Origin: UBA1672 sp963977495
GTDB taxonomy: Bacteria > Pseudomonadota > Alphaproteobacteria > Micavibrionales > Micavibrionaceae
Length of the DNA: 64,000 nucleotides
Assembly: GCA_963977495.1 (NCBI GenBank)
Contig: CAXBOT010000005.1
Location: 49,634-113,633 of the forward strand
Reading direction: 5' to 3'
The translations under genes and the position numbers were made by a program. Within the stretch, counting starts at the first letter, position 1, and every line of letters begins with the position of its first letter. The notes beneath the pieces are model-generated. The model was not told the DNA's origin. It did no database searches and saw nothing but the letters and a program-made list of their open reading frames with translations. Positions 18,757-27,404 of this stretch are shown in pieces.

Positions 18757-19167
18757 ATGAAACACGTTCTTGTCCTTTGTACGGGGAATTCCTGTCGCTC
18801 AATTATGGCCGAGGCCTTGATTAATCAACTTGGCGCGGGGCGATATAAAGCCGTGAGTGCAGGCAGTGCGCCAACAGGCGAGGTACACCCCAAATCCATA
18901 GAAACATTGAAACGCAAGGGCATTACCGTTCGCAATCCACGAAGCAAATCATGGGATGAGTTTGAAGGTACAAACTTCGATCTGGTGATTACCGTCTGTG
19001 ATGCCGCCGCGGGGCAAACCTGCCCTATATTTTTTGGCAAGCACAAAAAATTACATTGGAGCACACCAGACCCCGCCGCAGCCACAGGCAGTGAGGACGA
19101 TATCAACGCTGCTTTTGACGGGGCGTTTGGGATGCTCAAAGGCAGAATTGAGAAAGAATTATTATGA
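18757..19167 (+). CDS. arsC: Arsenate reductase, low-molecular-weight phosphatase fold
   Basis: A 136-residue enzyme reducing arsenate to arsenite for export. The phosphatase loop C-x5-R is Cys8-Arg14 (CTGNSCR). The additional redox cysteines are in VCDAAAGQTCP, matching thioredoxin- or glutaredoxin-coupled ArsC enzymes. ATG 18757 (MKHVLVLCTG) is preferred over TTG 18748 because AAGGAAGGG lies just upstream of it. The stop overlaps the start of the acr3 gene by 4 bases, so the two are translationally coupled. No arsR is found next to it. Confidence 0.9.
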   Translation: MKHVLVLCTGNSCRSIMAEALINQLGAGRYKAVSAGSAPTGEVHPKSIETLKRKGITVRNPRSKSWDEFEGTNFDLVITVCDAAAGQTCPIFFGKHKKLHWSTPDPAAATGSEDDINAAFDGAFGMLKGRIEKELL

Positions 19168-20204
19168 GTACAGAGGCACAATCACCAATGGGGTTATTTG
19201 AACGCTATCTTTCCCTCTGGGTTGGGCTTTGTATTGCCGCGGGCGTTGGACTGGGTATTGCGATTCCCAGCCTTTTTGAAGCCATCGCCGCCATAGAATA
19301 TGCCAGTGTCAACCTGGTCGTAGCAGTCTTTATCTGGGTAATGATTTACCCGATAATGGTTAATGTTGATTTTGCCAGCCTGAAAGATGTGGGCAAAAAG
19401 CCAAAAGGCCTATGCATTACTATCGTCGTTAACTGGCTTATAAAGCCGTTCACAATGGCCGCCCTTGGTATTCTATTCTTTAAATATTTCTTTGCAGGGC
19501 TCGTCGATCCGCAAGATGCAAAAGAATACATTGCGGGCATGATTTTACTTGGCGTTGCACCATGTACGGCAATGGTGTTCGTCTGGAGTCAGATGGTGCG
19601 CGGCGATGCCAATTACACGCTCGTACAGGTTTCCATCAACGATCTTATTATGGTCTTTGCGTTCGCGCCGATTACGGCTTTCCTGCTTGGTGTAACGGAT
19701 ATTGTTGTGCCGTGGGAAACATTACTTCTGTCTGTTGTGCTGTATGTCGTGATTCCTTTGGTGGCAGGATATGCGACGCGCAAAATGCTCGATGGCGCAG
19801 GCAATGATGAAAAAATTGCCGATTTCACAGGAAAGGTGAAGCCGTTTTCCATTATGGGGCTACTGGCAACCGTTGTTTTGCTCTTTGGGTTTCAAGCGCA
19901 AACCATCATCGATGAACCGCTCATTATCGCATTGATCGCTGTACCGCTTCTTATTCAAAGCTACGGCATTTTCGTCATTGCTTACGGCTGGGCGTATTTC
20001 TGGCGTGTTCCATTCACGACAGCCGCGCCAGCAGCATTGATCGGCACATCAAATTTCTTCGAATTGGCTGTGGCTGTTGCTATTAGTTTATTTGGTCTGA
20101 ATTCAGGCGCGGCTCTTGCTACCGTTGTTGGTGTCTTGGTCGAAGTCCCCGTGATGCTATCCTTAGTCGCGATTGCAAATCGTACCAGACAATACTTCCC
20201 GTAA
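19164..20204 (+). CDS. acr3: Arsenite efflux transporter, ACR3 family
   Basis: A 346-residue integral membrane protein with about ten transmembrane segments. It begins MGLFERYLSLWVGLCIAAG, as usual after the first few residues in ACR3. The conserved Cys of the fourth segment is seen in LLGVAPCTAMVFVWSQ. The segment GTSNFFELAVAVAISLFG near the C-terminus is also characteristic. It exports the arsenite made by ArsC. It overlaps arsC by 4 bases and is followed by about 180 bases of non-coding DNA before the tRNA gene. Confidence 0.93.
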   Translation: MSTEAQSPMGLFERYLSLWVGLCIAAGVGLGIAIPSLFEAIAAIEYASVNLVVAVFIWVMIYPIMVNVDFASLKDVGKKPKGLCITIVVNWLIKPFTMAALGILFFKYFFAGLVDPQDAKEYIAGMILLGVAPCTAMVFVWSQMVRGDANYTLVQVSINDLIMVFAFAPITAFLLGVTDIVVPWETLLLSVVLYVVIPLVAGYATRKMLDGAGNDEKIADFTGKVKPFSIMGLLATVVLLFGFQAQTIIDEPLIIALIAVPLLIQSYGIFVIAYGWAYFWRVPFTTAAPAALIGTSNFFELAVAVAISLFGLNSGAALATVVGVLVEVPVMLSLVAIANRTRQYFP

Positions 20205-20387
20205 TATTCTCTCTATTTCTATTCTTATTAGGCGATGCAAGATGTGGTTGTACTACAGGAAAGGGAGATGCGCTCAGAATGGCATTCTCAGACAAAACAG
20301 CCTATGACAAAAACGAAGGATTTCGAACCGCCGCTATCTCGCAGCCATTCTTGCTTTTAGAGGAGTTGAAGGGGGTGAATAGTGAAA

Positions 20388-20463
20388 TGGTGGACCCTAG
20401 CGGGATCGAACCGCTGACCTCATCGCTGCCAGCGATGCGCTCTCCCAGCTGAGCTAAGGGCCC
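20388..20463 (-). tRNA. tRNA-Ala (anticodon GGC)
   Basis: Read on the minus strand it folds as a 76-base tRNA. The acceptor stem is GGGCCCT/AGGGTCC, the D arm begins GCTC, the anticodon stem is CATCG/CGATG with loop CTGGCAG (anticodon GGC), and the T loop is TTCGATC between AGCGG/CCGCT. A genomically encoded CCA completes the 3' end. GGC reads the alanine codons GCC and GCU. Confidence 0.96.
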
Positions 20464-20513
20464 GTACAAAGACGAAAGACTGTGATAAGTGTTTCGCGCG
20501 GATATTTCAAGAG

Positions 20514-20538
20514 AAAAAAGGGCACATCACATGCGCCC
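20514..20538 (-). terminator. Rho-independent terminator of mscL
   Basis: On the minus strand, GGGCGCAT pairs with ATGTGCCC across a three-base loop, followed directly by six T residues (A-run at 20514-20519 on the plus strand). It lies about 27 bases past the mscL stop. Confidence 0.88.
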
Positions 20539-20564
20539 CTTTCATTATTTTTTATGAATGTCGC

Positions 20565-20993
20565 TTATTTTTTAAGCAAATCGCGAATTTCGCTCAGCAA
20601 TGCGATGTCTGCAGGTGGCGCTGATGGCGCTGCTGCTTCTTTTTCCGCTGCTTCTTTTTCTGCCGCTTCTTTCAATTTATTCACGCCCTTAACAAGGAAG
20701 AACACAACAAACGCAACGATCAAAAAGTTGATCACAGCATTGAAAAATACGCCATATGTAATCAATGGCGCGCCTGCCGCTTGTGCTGCTGCTAATGTTT
20801 CGTACGCTTGTCCGTTCAAAGCAACGAACTTGTCAGCGAAATCAACGCCGCTTGTAACCACACCAATCACGGGCATAATCAAATCATCAACCATTGACTT
20901 AACAATCGCTGTAAACGCCGCACCCATTATGATACCGACAGCCATGTCCATAACATTACCGCGCGCAATAAAGTTTTTGAATTCTTTCAACAT
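20565..20993 (-). CDS. mscL: Large-conductance mechanosensitive channel
   Basis: A 142-residue protein that opens under membrane tension to release solutes during osmotic downshock. The N-terminal signature (KEFKNFIARGNVMDMAVG followed by IIMGAAFTAIV) and the second membrane segment (FLIVAFVVFFLVKGVNKL) are clear. A cytoplasmic Glu/Ala-rich helix and the end IRDLLKK complete it. The middle loop is a normal size. It is a single-gene unit with its own terminator. Confidence 0.97.
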   Translation of the reverse strand: MLKEFKNFIARGNVMDMAVGIIMGAAFTAIVKSMVDDLIMPVIGVVTSGVDFADKFVALNGQAYETLAAAQAAGAPLITYGVFFNAVINFLIVAFVVFFLVKGVNKLKEAAEKEAAEKEAAAPSAPPADIALLSEIRDLLKK

Positions 20994-21156
20994 TTTATGA
21001 ATAGTCCTTATCGTTAAATATTTATTTTTATAATACTTTCAAAGTGGGCGTAATCTAACAATAAAAAGAAGTTTGTCAATCACAATAACGCGTTACAGGA
21101 ATATGTCGCTAATACTCATAGAGTATAAATTGAATAATGCGCCCAAAATCCGTCAT

Positions 21157-21186
21157 AAAAAAAGCCCCGCAAATGACTGCGGAGCT
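21157..21186 (-). terminator. Rho-independent terminator of the Bax-inhibitor-1 gene
   Basis: On the minus strand, AGCTCCGCA pairs with TGCGGGGCT (one G-T pair) around a six-base loop, followed by seven T residues (A-run at 21157-21163 on the plus strand). It lies 23 bases past the stop of the upstream gene. Confidence 0.88.
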
Positions 21187-21209
21187 TTATAGATTTTATT
21201 TAAGTGCGT

Positions 21210-21917
21210 TTAGCGATTGCTCATCAAGCGCAAAATATGCGTAAACATCACCACAAAACTGATATACAAGCTCAACGCCGCAGACCAAGCCAAACGGCTG
21301 TTCACTTCTGCGCCGTTACCGGCATTGAACATTCTTTTTGTGTTTTGTGTTTCCCATACAGTCACACCGGCAAAGATAAGAACGCTCAGCGCGCTTATGC
21401 CCATTTGCATTGTGCTTGAATACTGCACGAACATTCCGGTTACGCCCACAATCACAAGACCAATAACGCCCATGAATATGAACTTTGCCATTGGCGCAAG
21501 ATCACGTTTCGTTGTGTAGCCGTAGATGCTCAGCGAAGCGAACATGGCCGAGGTTATAAAAAACGCACGTGCGATATCCGCGCCTGCATATTTCAACGCA
21601 AGAACCGAAAAGCTAATCCCGTACAAGACACTAACGCCAACAAACGCCATCATCAATTTTTGTGATGACATAGAGGCCGGGTTAAAGCCGAACCAAACAA
21701 TAGCAAGGGGTGCAAGAGCAATCACAATGGCCTGCGGTCCACCAAGGAACATCGTCATAAGAACAGGGGAGCTACTAACCACCCATGCGACGATCGCCGT
21801 GATAAGCACACCAACGGTCATGCGGTTATAGACACTTAACATATGATTACGTAAGCCAGCATCGTATACGGTTTCCCGTTCCCGACTCGCTGGACGTGAA
21901 TAACGATCTGTTTGCAT
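21210..21917 (-). CDS. Bax inhibitor-1/YccA family membrane protein
   Basis: A 235-residue protein with seven predicted membrane segments and short loops. The N-terminus is hydrophilic and Arg-rich (MQTDRYSRPASRERE). The first hydrophobic stretch is MTVGVLITAIVAWVVSS. The family Asp/Asn pattern of the C-terminal half (VWETQNTKRMF, then SAALSLYISFVVMFTHILRL) is present. Bacterial members act as calcium-leak channels or modulators of FtsH-type proteolysis. It is monocistronic with its own terminator. Confidence 0.9.
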   Translation of the reverse strand: MQTDRYSRPASRERETVYDAGLRNHMLSVYNRMTVGVLITAIVAWVVSSSPVLMTMFLGGPQAIVIALAPLAIVWFGFNPASMSSQKLMMAFVGVSVLYGISFSVLALKYAGADIARAFFITSAMFASLSIYGYTTKRDLAPMAKFIFMGVIGLVIVGVTGMFVQYSSTMQMGISALSVLIFAGVTVWETQNTKRMFNAGNGAEVNSRLAWSAALSLYISFVVMFTHILRLMSNR

Positions 21918-22063
21918 TTCAATTCTCCAAAATTGTAAAATAATAACTCATAATAGGGTTATATACTGCATTATAGCAGATTTCAAAGACTCTTGTTGAA
22001 TCTTTACACCCTGTTATTCGCCTGTTTGGTTTAAAAAGTTTCACGAATTTGTAAAGGGCTGAT

Positions 22064-23215
22064 TTACTTACGTCTTCCGCGGATAAGCCACGGATTAGTG
22101 CGCTCCGCCTTCTTTTGCGCATCTTGGGGAAAGCGCGATTCTTTTTCAATCGGCGGCAAGCTTGCTGAATCGGGGATGGGTGTATTGGTGACATCGGATA
22201 TTGCCCGAATGCGCGCCTCAATCGGAGGGTGCGTGGCAAACATGCCCAAAAACGGCTTGTGGTTTTCAATGCACATCATGGCGATGTCATCCGTGGTCTG
22301 GGGGATACGATCACGCCCCGCAATGCGCATCAATGCCCGCATCATCGCTTCGGGATTTTTGGTCATCTCTACCGCGCCCGCATCGGCCATATATTCCCTG
22401 CGCCGTGATAAGGCAAAGCGCATCAATAAACTGGCCATATAGCCCAACCACAAAATCACCGCGATGATAATCATGGCAATAATCACGCCGCCGCCATTAC
22501 GATCGCGCCGCCCGCGTACAAAAAACAGATTATAGCGGATATTACTCCACATTAATTGCGCGAAAAATCCAAATAAACCGGTGAAAATAATCGTCACAAT
22601 CAACAAGCGCACATCACGGTTTTGAATATGGGTCAGCTCATGCGCGAGCACCGCTTCCAACTCATCCTGCGCCAATGAGTTCATCAAGCCGCGCGTCACC
22701 GTCACGGAAAAATTATCCTTGGTGATGCCACTGGCAAAGGCATTGCGCGCATGGGTTTCGATGATCTCTAATTTCGGCAATGACATCCCGCGCGATATGC
22801 ATAGATTTTCCACCAGATTATAAAGCTCCGGCTCATCTTGGCGGGTTACGGGATGCGAATGGGATAATTTGCGGATCATACGGGTATGGAAAAACCACGC
22901 AATCGTGAACCAGATGGCGACGCCCGCAATAATTAACGGCGCATAATTCAGTACCATATTATTGGCAAAGCCAACCGAAGCCATCGGATCAAGCGCGGGC
23001 ATAACAGGGTCGCGCCCCATAATGAGATTTTCGGTAGAGCCAAGATAAGCGCGCGTCGTAGTCGTCGCGCCATATCGAAACACCGAAACACCCATCGCCC
23101 ATGCAATTGACCAGAATATCCCCATCATTAAAACAGGATAAAAGACCAAAAGCATGATACAGCGCAGGTTATTGTTCCATATATGGGTGCTTAAACCAAC
23201 TTTTGTACCGGCCAT
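22064..23215 (-). CDS. M48 family membrane metallopeptidase (HtpX-like)
   Basis: A 383-residue zinc protease. Two hydrophobic segments occur near the N-terminus (about 19-40 and 93-112). The HExxH motif appears in VLAHELTHIQNRDVR, with a further pair of membrane spans behind it. The third ligand Glu is in the RREYMADAGAVEMT segment. The family degrades misfolded membrane proteins. The gene lies 32 bases downstream of lemA, and lemA-M48 pairs are widespread. The last 40 residues are Lys/Arg-rich. Confidence 0.92.
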   Translation of the reverse strand: MAGTKVGLSTHIWNNNLRCIMLLVFYPVLMMGIFWSIAWAMGVSVFRYGATTTTRAYLGSTENLIMGRDPVMPALDPMASVGFANNMVLNYAPLIIAGVAIWFTIAWFFHTRMIRKLSHSHPVTRQDEPELYNLVENLCISRGMSLPKLEIIETHARNAFASGITKDNFSVTVTRGLMNSLAQDELEAVLAHELTHIQNRDVRLLIVTIIFTGLFGFFAQLMWSNIRYNLFFVRGRRDRNGGGVIIAMIIIAVILWLGYMASLLMRFALSRRREYMADAGAVEMTKNPEAMMRALMRIAGRDRIPQTTDDIAMMCIENHKPFLGMFATHPPIEARIRAISDVTNTPIPDSASLPPIEKESRFPQDAQKKAERTNPWLIRGRRK

Positions 23216-23247
23216 GATAATCTCGTTTAAGAGCTTTTAGACTATAA

Positions 23248-23811
23248 TTAAAATTTAACTTCCGGTGGCTTTTGAACAGCAGCCGCTTCGGTTGCGTCCA
23301 ATTCAAAAAACTCTTCCTTGGAAAAACCAAATGACCCCGCAATAAGAACCGCAGGGAATTGCTCGGTCGCAGTATTGTATTCCGCTGTTGCGTTGTTGAA
23401 GAAACGACGCGCCGCCGCGATTTTATTTTCAATATCGGAAAGCTCGCTCATCAATTTCTGGAAATTCTGATCCGCCTTCAAATCGGGATAGGCTTCGGCA
23501 ACCGCCAGCAATCCCATCAAAGCGCCGCCCAAAACATTTTCCGCCGCAACCCGTTCGCCGGTTGCGCCCTTGGCCGCACCAACGCGTGAACGTGCATTGG
23601 TCACATTTTCAAACACTTCTTTTTCGTGCTTGGCATAGCCTTTGACGGTCTCAACAAGCTGAGGGACAAGGTTAAAGCGTTGCTTCAACTGGACATCAAT
23701 ATCGGAAAACGCATTATTCCGTGTTTGGCGCAAAGCAACCAAACGGTTGTATAAAATAACAAATAAAGCGACTATTACGCCAATAATTCCCAGTATGATC
23801 CAACTATTCAT
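23248..23811 (-). CDS. LemA family protein
   Basis: A 187-residue protein with one N-terminal membrane span (about residues 4-20) and a long helical domain. The signature is RLVALRQTRNNAFSDIDVQL followed by KQRFNLVPQLVETVKGYA and the later segment ARRFFNNATAEYNT. Family members are membrane-anchored helical bundles of uncertain function, often next to M48 peptidases as here. The gene is divergent from the FIST-domain gene, with a gap of about 95 bases. Confidence 0.94.
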   Translation of the reverse strand: MNSWIILGIIGVIVALFVILYNRLVALRQTRNNAFSDIDVQLKQRFNLVPQLVETVKGYAKHEKEVFENVTNARSRVGAAKGATGERVAAENVLGGALMGLLAVAEAYPDLKADQNFQKLMSELSDIENKIAAARRFFNNATAEYNTATEQFPAVLIAGSFGFSKEEFFELDATEAAAVQKPPEVKF

Positions 23812-23907
23812 GATTTATCCCTTTCACTCTTATAGAGGCTGGGGTATTTTAGGGGCTAGAATCGCGTTTGTCTTTATATTTTTTAATTCAATCAATATTG
23901 TAACTAT

Positions 23908-25170
23908 ATGTCCGTTTTCACATCTACAGATTTCGCAAGTGCTTGTGCAAGCGGTACAGATTGGCGCGATACTTCCAAAATTGTTTTGGAAAAACTGGAA
24001 TCCATTCGTACTGAGGGCGATTCCTTTAATCTTGGCTTTCTTTATATCTCCGATCATCTGGCGGATGATGCCACCAGCATTTTTAATCTGTTCAAAACAG
24101 TCTTGAAAATTGATAACTGGGTTGGTTCTGTCGGTATGGGGGTTGTCGGGTGCAATGAATCACTGGTCGATAAAGCGGCCATTTCCGTGATGATCGGTCA
24201 ATTCCCCGAGGGAAGCTTTCGCGTTTTTCCGGAAAATGAAGATGAAGAAGACAATTTAGAAGCCAGCAAGCCGAACCAAATGCCGCAAGATGCCGTTGAA
24301 CAATGGTTGATTGAAAACACGCCGATGCTTGGCGTTGTCCACGCCGACCCGATGTCCCAACATGATCCGCAAGACGTTTTGCGCGATCTGGAAAACACAA
24401 CGAACGGCTTTTTGGTGGGCGGGCTGACCTCCTCACGCTCGCATCATTTACAAATTGCCAACGCCGTTTTCGACAATGCGGTCAGCGGCGTTTTCTTTGC
24501 CGATACCATTCCCGTATCAACCACCCTTTCCCAAGGCTGCCAACCCATCGAAGGCTCACATATCATTACCAAGGCGGATGATAATGTGATTTTGGAATTG
24601 GATGACAAACGCGCACTGGATGTTTTACAAGATGATTTACGCACACTAACCAGCGCGCAGCTTGATAAAGATCTCAGCGATTTTTCCGACACATTCGGCG
24701 CAATCGAAAGCAGCGACACAATCCCTGATGAATTTAAAAGCCTGTTTCGCGGGCAAATCCATATCGCCCTGCCCCTATCGCAATCCGATCAAAAGGATTT
24801 CTTGGTGCGTAATATCGCAGGCATTGATGCGGATGAAGGCTCGCTCTCTATTTCGGAAAACATCTCCAGCGGTGATCGTATCTTCTTTGTTGAGCGCAAT
24901 GACGAAAGCGTTTCAAGTGACCTGTCCAAAACACTCATCGCCTTGCACAAGCGCGTCACAGCCGAACGCGGCACGTTTGAGCCCAAGGGCGCACTTTATA
25001 TATCGTGTATTGCCCGCGGCTTTTCCGACAATGCCGCGCCCGATATGCAGGAAATGTCGATCATACATGACATTATCGGCGATGTGCCTCTCACCGGCTT
25101 TTACGCTGGCGGGGAAATCAACAATGCCCGCTTCTACGGCTATACCGGCATTCTGACCCTGTTCTTCTAG
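23908..25170 (+). CDS. FIST-domain protein (FIST N and FIST C)
   Basis: A 420-residue soluble protein. The N-terminal half has the FIST pattern of an early DWRDTSKIVLEKL helix, then VGSVGMGVVGCNESLV and NGFLVGGLTSSRSHH. The C-terminal half ends with the GDVPLTGFYAGGEI and GYTGILTLFF segments of the FIST C domain. FIST domains are thought to sense small ligands in signal transduction, but here there is no attached kinase or cyclase. The gene is isolated, with the type IVB locus starting about 115 bases downstream on the same strand; a link is not proven. Confidence 0.85.
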   Translation: MSVFTSTDFASACASGTDWRDTSKIVLEKLESIRTEGDSFNLGFLYISDHLADDATSIFNLFKTVLKIDNWVGSVGMGVVGCNESLVDKAAISVMIGQFPEGSFRVFPENEDEEDNLEASKPNQMPQDAVEQWLIENTPMLGVVHADPMSQHDPQDVLRDLENTTNGFLVGGLTSSRSHHLQIANAVFDNAVSGVFFADTIPVSTTLSQGCQPIEGSHIITKADDNVILELDDKRALDVLQDDLRTLTSAQLDKDLSDFSDTFGAIESSDTIPDEFKSLFRGQIHIALPLSQSDQKDFLVRNIAGIDADEGSLSISENISSGDRIFFVERNDESVSSDLSKTLIALHKRVTAERGTFEPKGALYISCIARGFSDNAAPDMQEMSIIHDIIGDVPLTGFYAGGEINNARFYGYTGILTLFF

Positions 25171-25284
25171 CCGCTGCCTGCGCCGCCACCCGAAAAAAAA
25201 ATTGTACTTAGCGAATAATATCGGTATTGTTTGCGCTTGATTACACACAATTATGATAATAACCGTCAAAGAATTGAGGCAAGG

Positions 25285-26142
25285 ATGTTTAAAGGTTTGT
25301 TCAAGAAAGTCGCCCTACTATATGTAGGTCTATTGATGTTTATCCCTCAGGCACACGCGCAAAACGATACATTACTCCCCGAACTGCCCGCGCCGCTTCA
25401 AAATCTTGCCAATGACGGCGCTCAAATCAGATTCCTTGGTAAAGACCAAGGCGTTGATGGCTGGGTTGCGATTAAGAACGGACAAGAACAATATTTCTAC
25501 GTTCTGCCGAGCGGTGCTTTTTTATCGGGTATTTTATTCGATGCTAAAGGCAAGACCGTGACAATCAATCAGGTTAAAAACTTGCGTGAACAAGGGGGCT
25601 CTCTTTTAGACTCTCTGGCTGCTGACACACCGCCGATGCAAAATGTTCAAGACACCAAAGAAGCGCAGAAATATGAATTTAAAACACCTTCAGAGCAACT
25701 TTTCTATGACATAGAAACAAGCAACTGGGTACCAATCGGTAAGGCCGGAACACCTGTTTTCTACAGTTTCATTGACCCACAATGCCCGCATTGTCACGAC
25801 ATGATGAAGACGATTAAGCCTTATGTTGATGCCGGCAAAGTACAGGTTCGTATGATCCCCGTTGGTTTCAAAGAGGAAACACGCGCACAGGCGGCCTTCC
25901 TGATGGCAACACCATCACCGGAAACTGTTTGGTGGCGTCATCTGGACGGAACGTCCCCCATTCCCGCCAGTCAGGAAATCAGCCAGCAAGGCGTGCAACG
26001 TAACCTATCCATCATGCAGTCATGGAAGCTCAGCGTAACGCCTCTTCTGGTTTATCGCGGCACAGATGAAAAAGTCAAAATCATCCGCGGCGCACCAAAA
26101 GATATTGATGCCTTGATCGCCGATCTCGGGGCGCGCACATAA
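25285..26142 (+). CDS. DsbC/DsbG-like periplasmic thiol oxidoreductase
   Basis: A 285-residue exported protein. The ATG at 25285 gives a clean signal peptide (MFKGLFKKVALLYVGLLMFI, cleavage after AHA) and has GAGGCAAGG just upstream. The longer start at 25231 would bury it. A DsbC-like dimerisation region is followed by a thioredoxin fold with the active site CPHC in FIDPQCPHCHDMM, and a cis-proline loop SVTPLLVY near the end. It would shuffle or form disulfides. A DsbC-like TrbB occurs in I-type conjugation systems, and the cysteine-rich paralogue array at 36.6-44.2 kb is a plausible client. Confidence 0.88.
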   Translation: MFKGLFKKVALLYVGLLMFIPQAHAQNDTLLPELPAPLQNLANDGAQIRFLGKDQGVDGWVAIKNGQEQYFYVLPSGAFLSGILFDAKGKTVTINQVKNLREQGGSLLDSLAADTPPMQNVQDTKEAQKYEFKTPSEQLFYDIETSNWVPIGKAGTPVFYSFIDPQCPHCHDMMKTIKPYVDAGKVQVRMIPVGFKEETRAQAAFLMATPSPETVWWRHLDGTSPIPASQEISQQGVQRNLSIMQSWKLSVTPLLVYRGTDEKVKIIRGAPKDIDALIADLGART

Positions 26143-26154
26143 ATTGTATGACCG

Positions 26155-26171
26155 CCCCGTTTGATACGGGG
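26155..26171. other. Small hairpin between the DsbC-like gene and the next gene
   Basis: CCCCGT (26155-26160) pairs with ACGGGG (26166-26171) over a five-base loop. No T-run follows. It may stabilise mRNA or attenuate read-through within the operon. Confidence 0.4.
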
Positions 26172-26198
26172 TGCCATACCAAAAGGTAGAGTGACATA

Positions 26199-27350
26199 AT
26201 GAAACGCGCAGAACTTCTTTCCATTATTATGCATGACATCGGGTTACCTGTTGTTCAGGGAATCATCGATGTTGCACGCGACAAATCAGAAGAACAGGTT
26301 GTCGAGGAGATCACACAGCTTTTAAAAAAGACCATCCATAATGCGGATGAAATCAAAAGCCTTCTCGATTTACTGGAAGATGAGGAAAAAGACGTATCGG
26401 TGCGCCTTAATCTGGCGACCTTGTCTTGTCATATCATTGCCGCCCATTACCAGAAAAACAAACGCCTGCCGACAGAAGCAGAACTGAAACGCTCCGTTTC
26501 ATCTATCGACTTGCTTTTGACCTTTTCTGAAAATTATATCCCGATGGAACGCCTTGATGGTGTATATCCGGAACATTTGCGCGGCCTGTCCCCTCTATCC
26601 AGAACCGTTGCAAACCTTGTCTATTTGAAATATTACGTGCCGCTAGTCGATGCCGTATCCGAGTTTTCCTTCGGGCAGCCCGAAACAAAAATGATACAAG
26701 ACGTGTCAGAAAAATTAAGGCAGCGCGCCGCCGACTTAACGGACACGCTTATGGGCGACAGCATTACCAAACATGAAAAGAAATCGAGCGAGCTTTTAAT
26801 CTTAAGCAGCCTGATCCCGCTTTATTGCGCATGCCACAATAAAGAAAAAAGCCGAATCATGGCGCTTAATGAAGATGTGCGTAATCAAGAGAATAACGAC
26901 GCACAAATCAAAAATATCTGGAGCACATTCGAAAAGCGTATCGCGATGCTGACCTTATTGGCGAAGCATATTATGCCTGATCACTTCACGGACGAAGATA
27001 TCGCCGCCATTGAAAATCTATTTACCGACGATGCCGGTTTCGTTGCCATTGACACGCTGGAAGACGAAATGGACGCGCAAGACGCCGAATATGACGACGA
27101 TAATGATGGGGATGACGACGAGGAAGAAGATAAAAAACCTGTAAGCCCCCCCAAGAAAGCCGCTTCCAAAAAGAAGGCCAATAAAAAGAGCGCAAAAAAA
27201 TCAAAAAGCAGCGGGCCGATGGGCTTTTATTCCAGCAATGATGGCGCATCTGATGATGATGACGACAGTGACGGTGACAGTGACGACGATGATGGCAAAG
27301 ACAGTGCCTCAAGCGACCGTCCCATGGCCTTTTTCAAATCAGGTGACTAA
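26199..27350 (+). CDS. Unknown cytoplasmic protein with acidic tail, upstream of the type IVB genes
   Basis: Not recognised. Residues 1-285 look helical and soluble, with no signal peptide. From about 285 the protein becomes highly charged: an Asp/Glu stretch, a Lys-rich stretch (KKAASKKKANKKSAKKSKSS), then a second Asp/Ser-rich stretch. Two similar short motifs flank the second acidic block: GPMGFYSSND and RPMAFFKSGD, the latter being the very C-terminus. These could be docking or secretion peptides, which is inference. The gene sits between the DsbC-like gene and the transglycosylase gene and is likely co-transcribed with them. AAAGGTAGAG supplies the ribosome binding site. Confidence 0.72.
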   Translation: MKRAELLSIIMHDIGLPVVQGIIDVARDKSEEQVVEEITQLLKKTIHNADEIKSLLDLLEDEEKDVSVRLNLATLSCHIIAAHYQKNKRLPTEAELKRSVSSIDLLLTFSENYIPMERLDGVYPEHLRGLSPLSRTVANLVYLKYYVPLVDAVSEFSFGQPETKMIQDVSEKLRQRAADLTDTLMGDSITKHEKKSSELLILSSLIPLYCACHNKEKSRIMALNEDVRNQENNDAQIKNIWSTFEKRIAMLTLLAKHIMPDHFTDEDIAAIENLFTDDAGFVAIDTLEDEMDAQDAEYDDDNDGDDDEEEDKKPVSPPKKAASKKKANKKSAKKSKSSGPMGFYSSNDGASDDDDDSDGDSDDDDGKDSASSDRPMAFFKSGD

Positions 27351-27404
27351 CCAGCGACACTGTGCGCCAACTCGCTATGCTGGCGCCCGCATATAGGAGG
27401 TTCC

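Noticed and set aside
20272..20450. Plus-strand reading frame running into the tRNA-Ala gene
   Set aside because: It reads through the complementary strand of a well-folded tRNA and has no family-like sequence; treated as chance.
20482..21000. Plus-strand 172-codon frame across mscL
   Set aside because: Antisense to mscL and its terminator; the Ala/Ser-rich product has no support.
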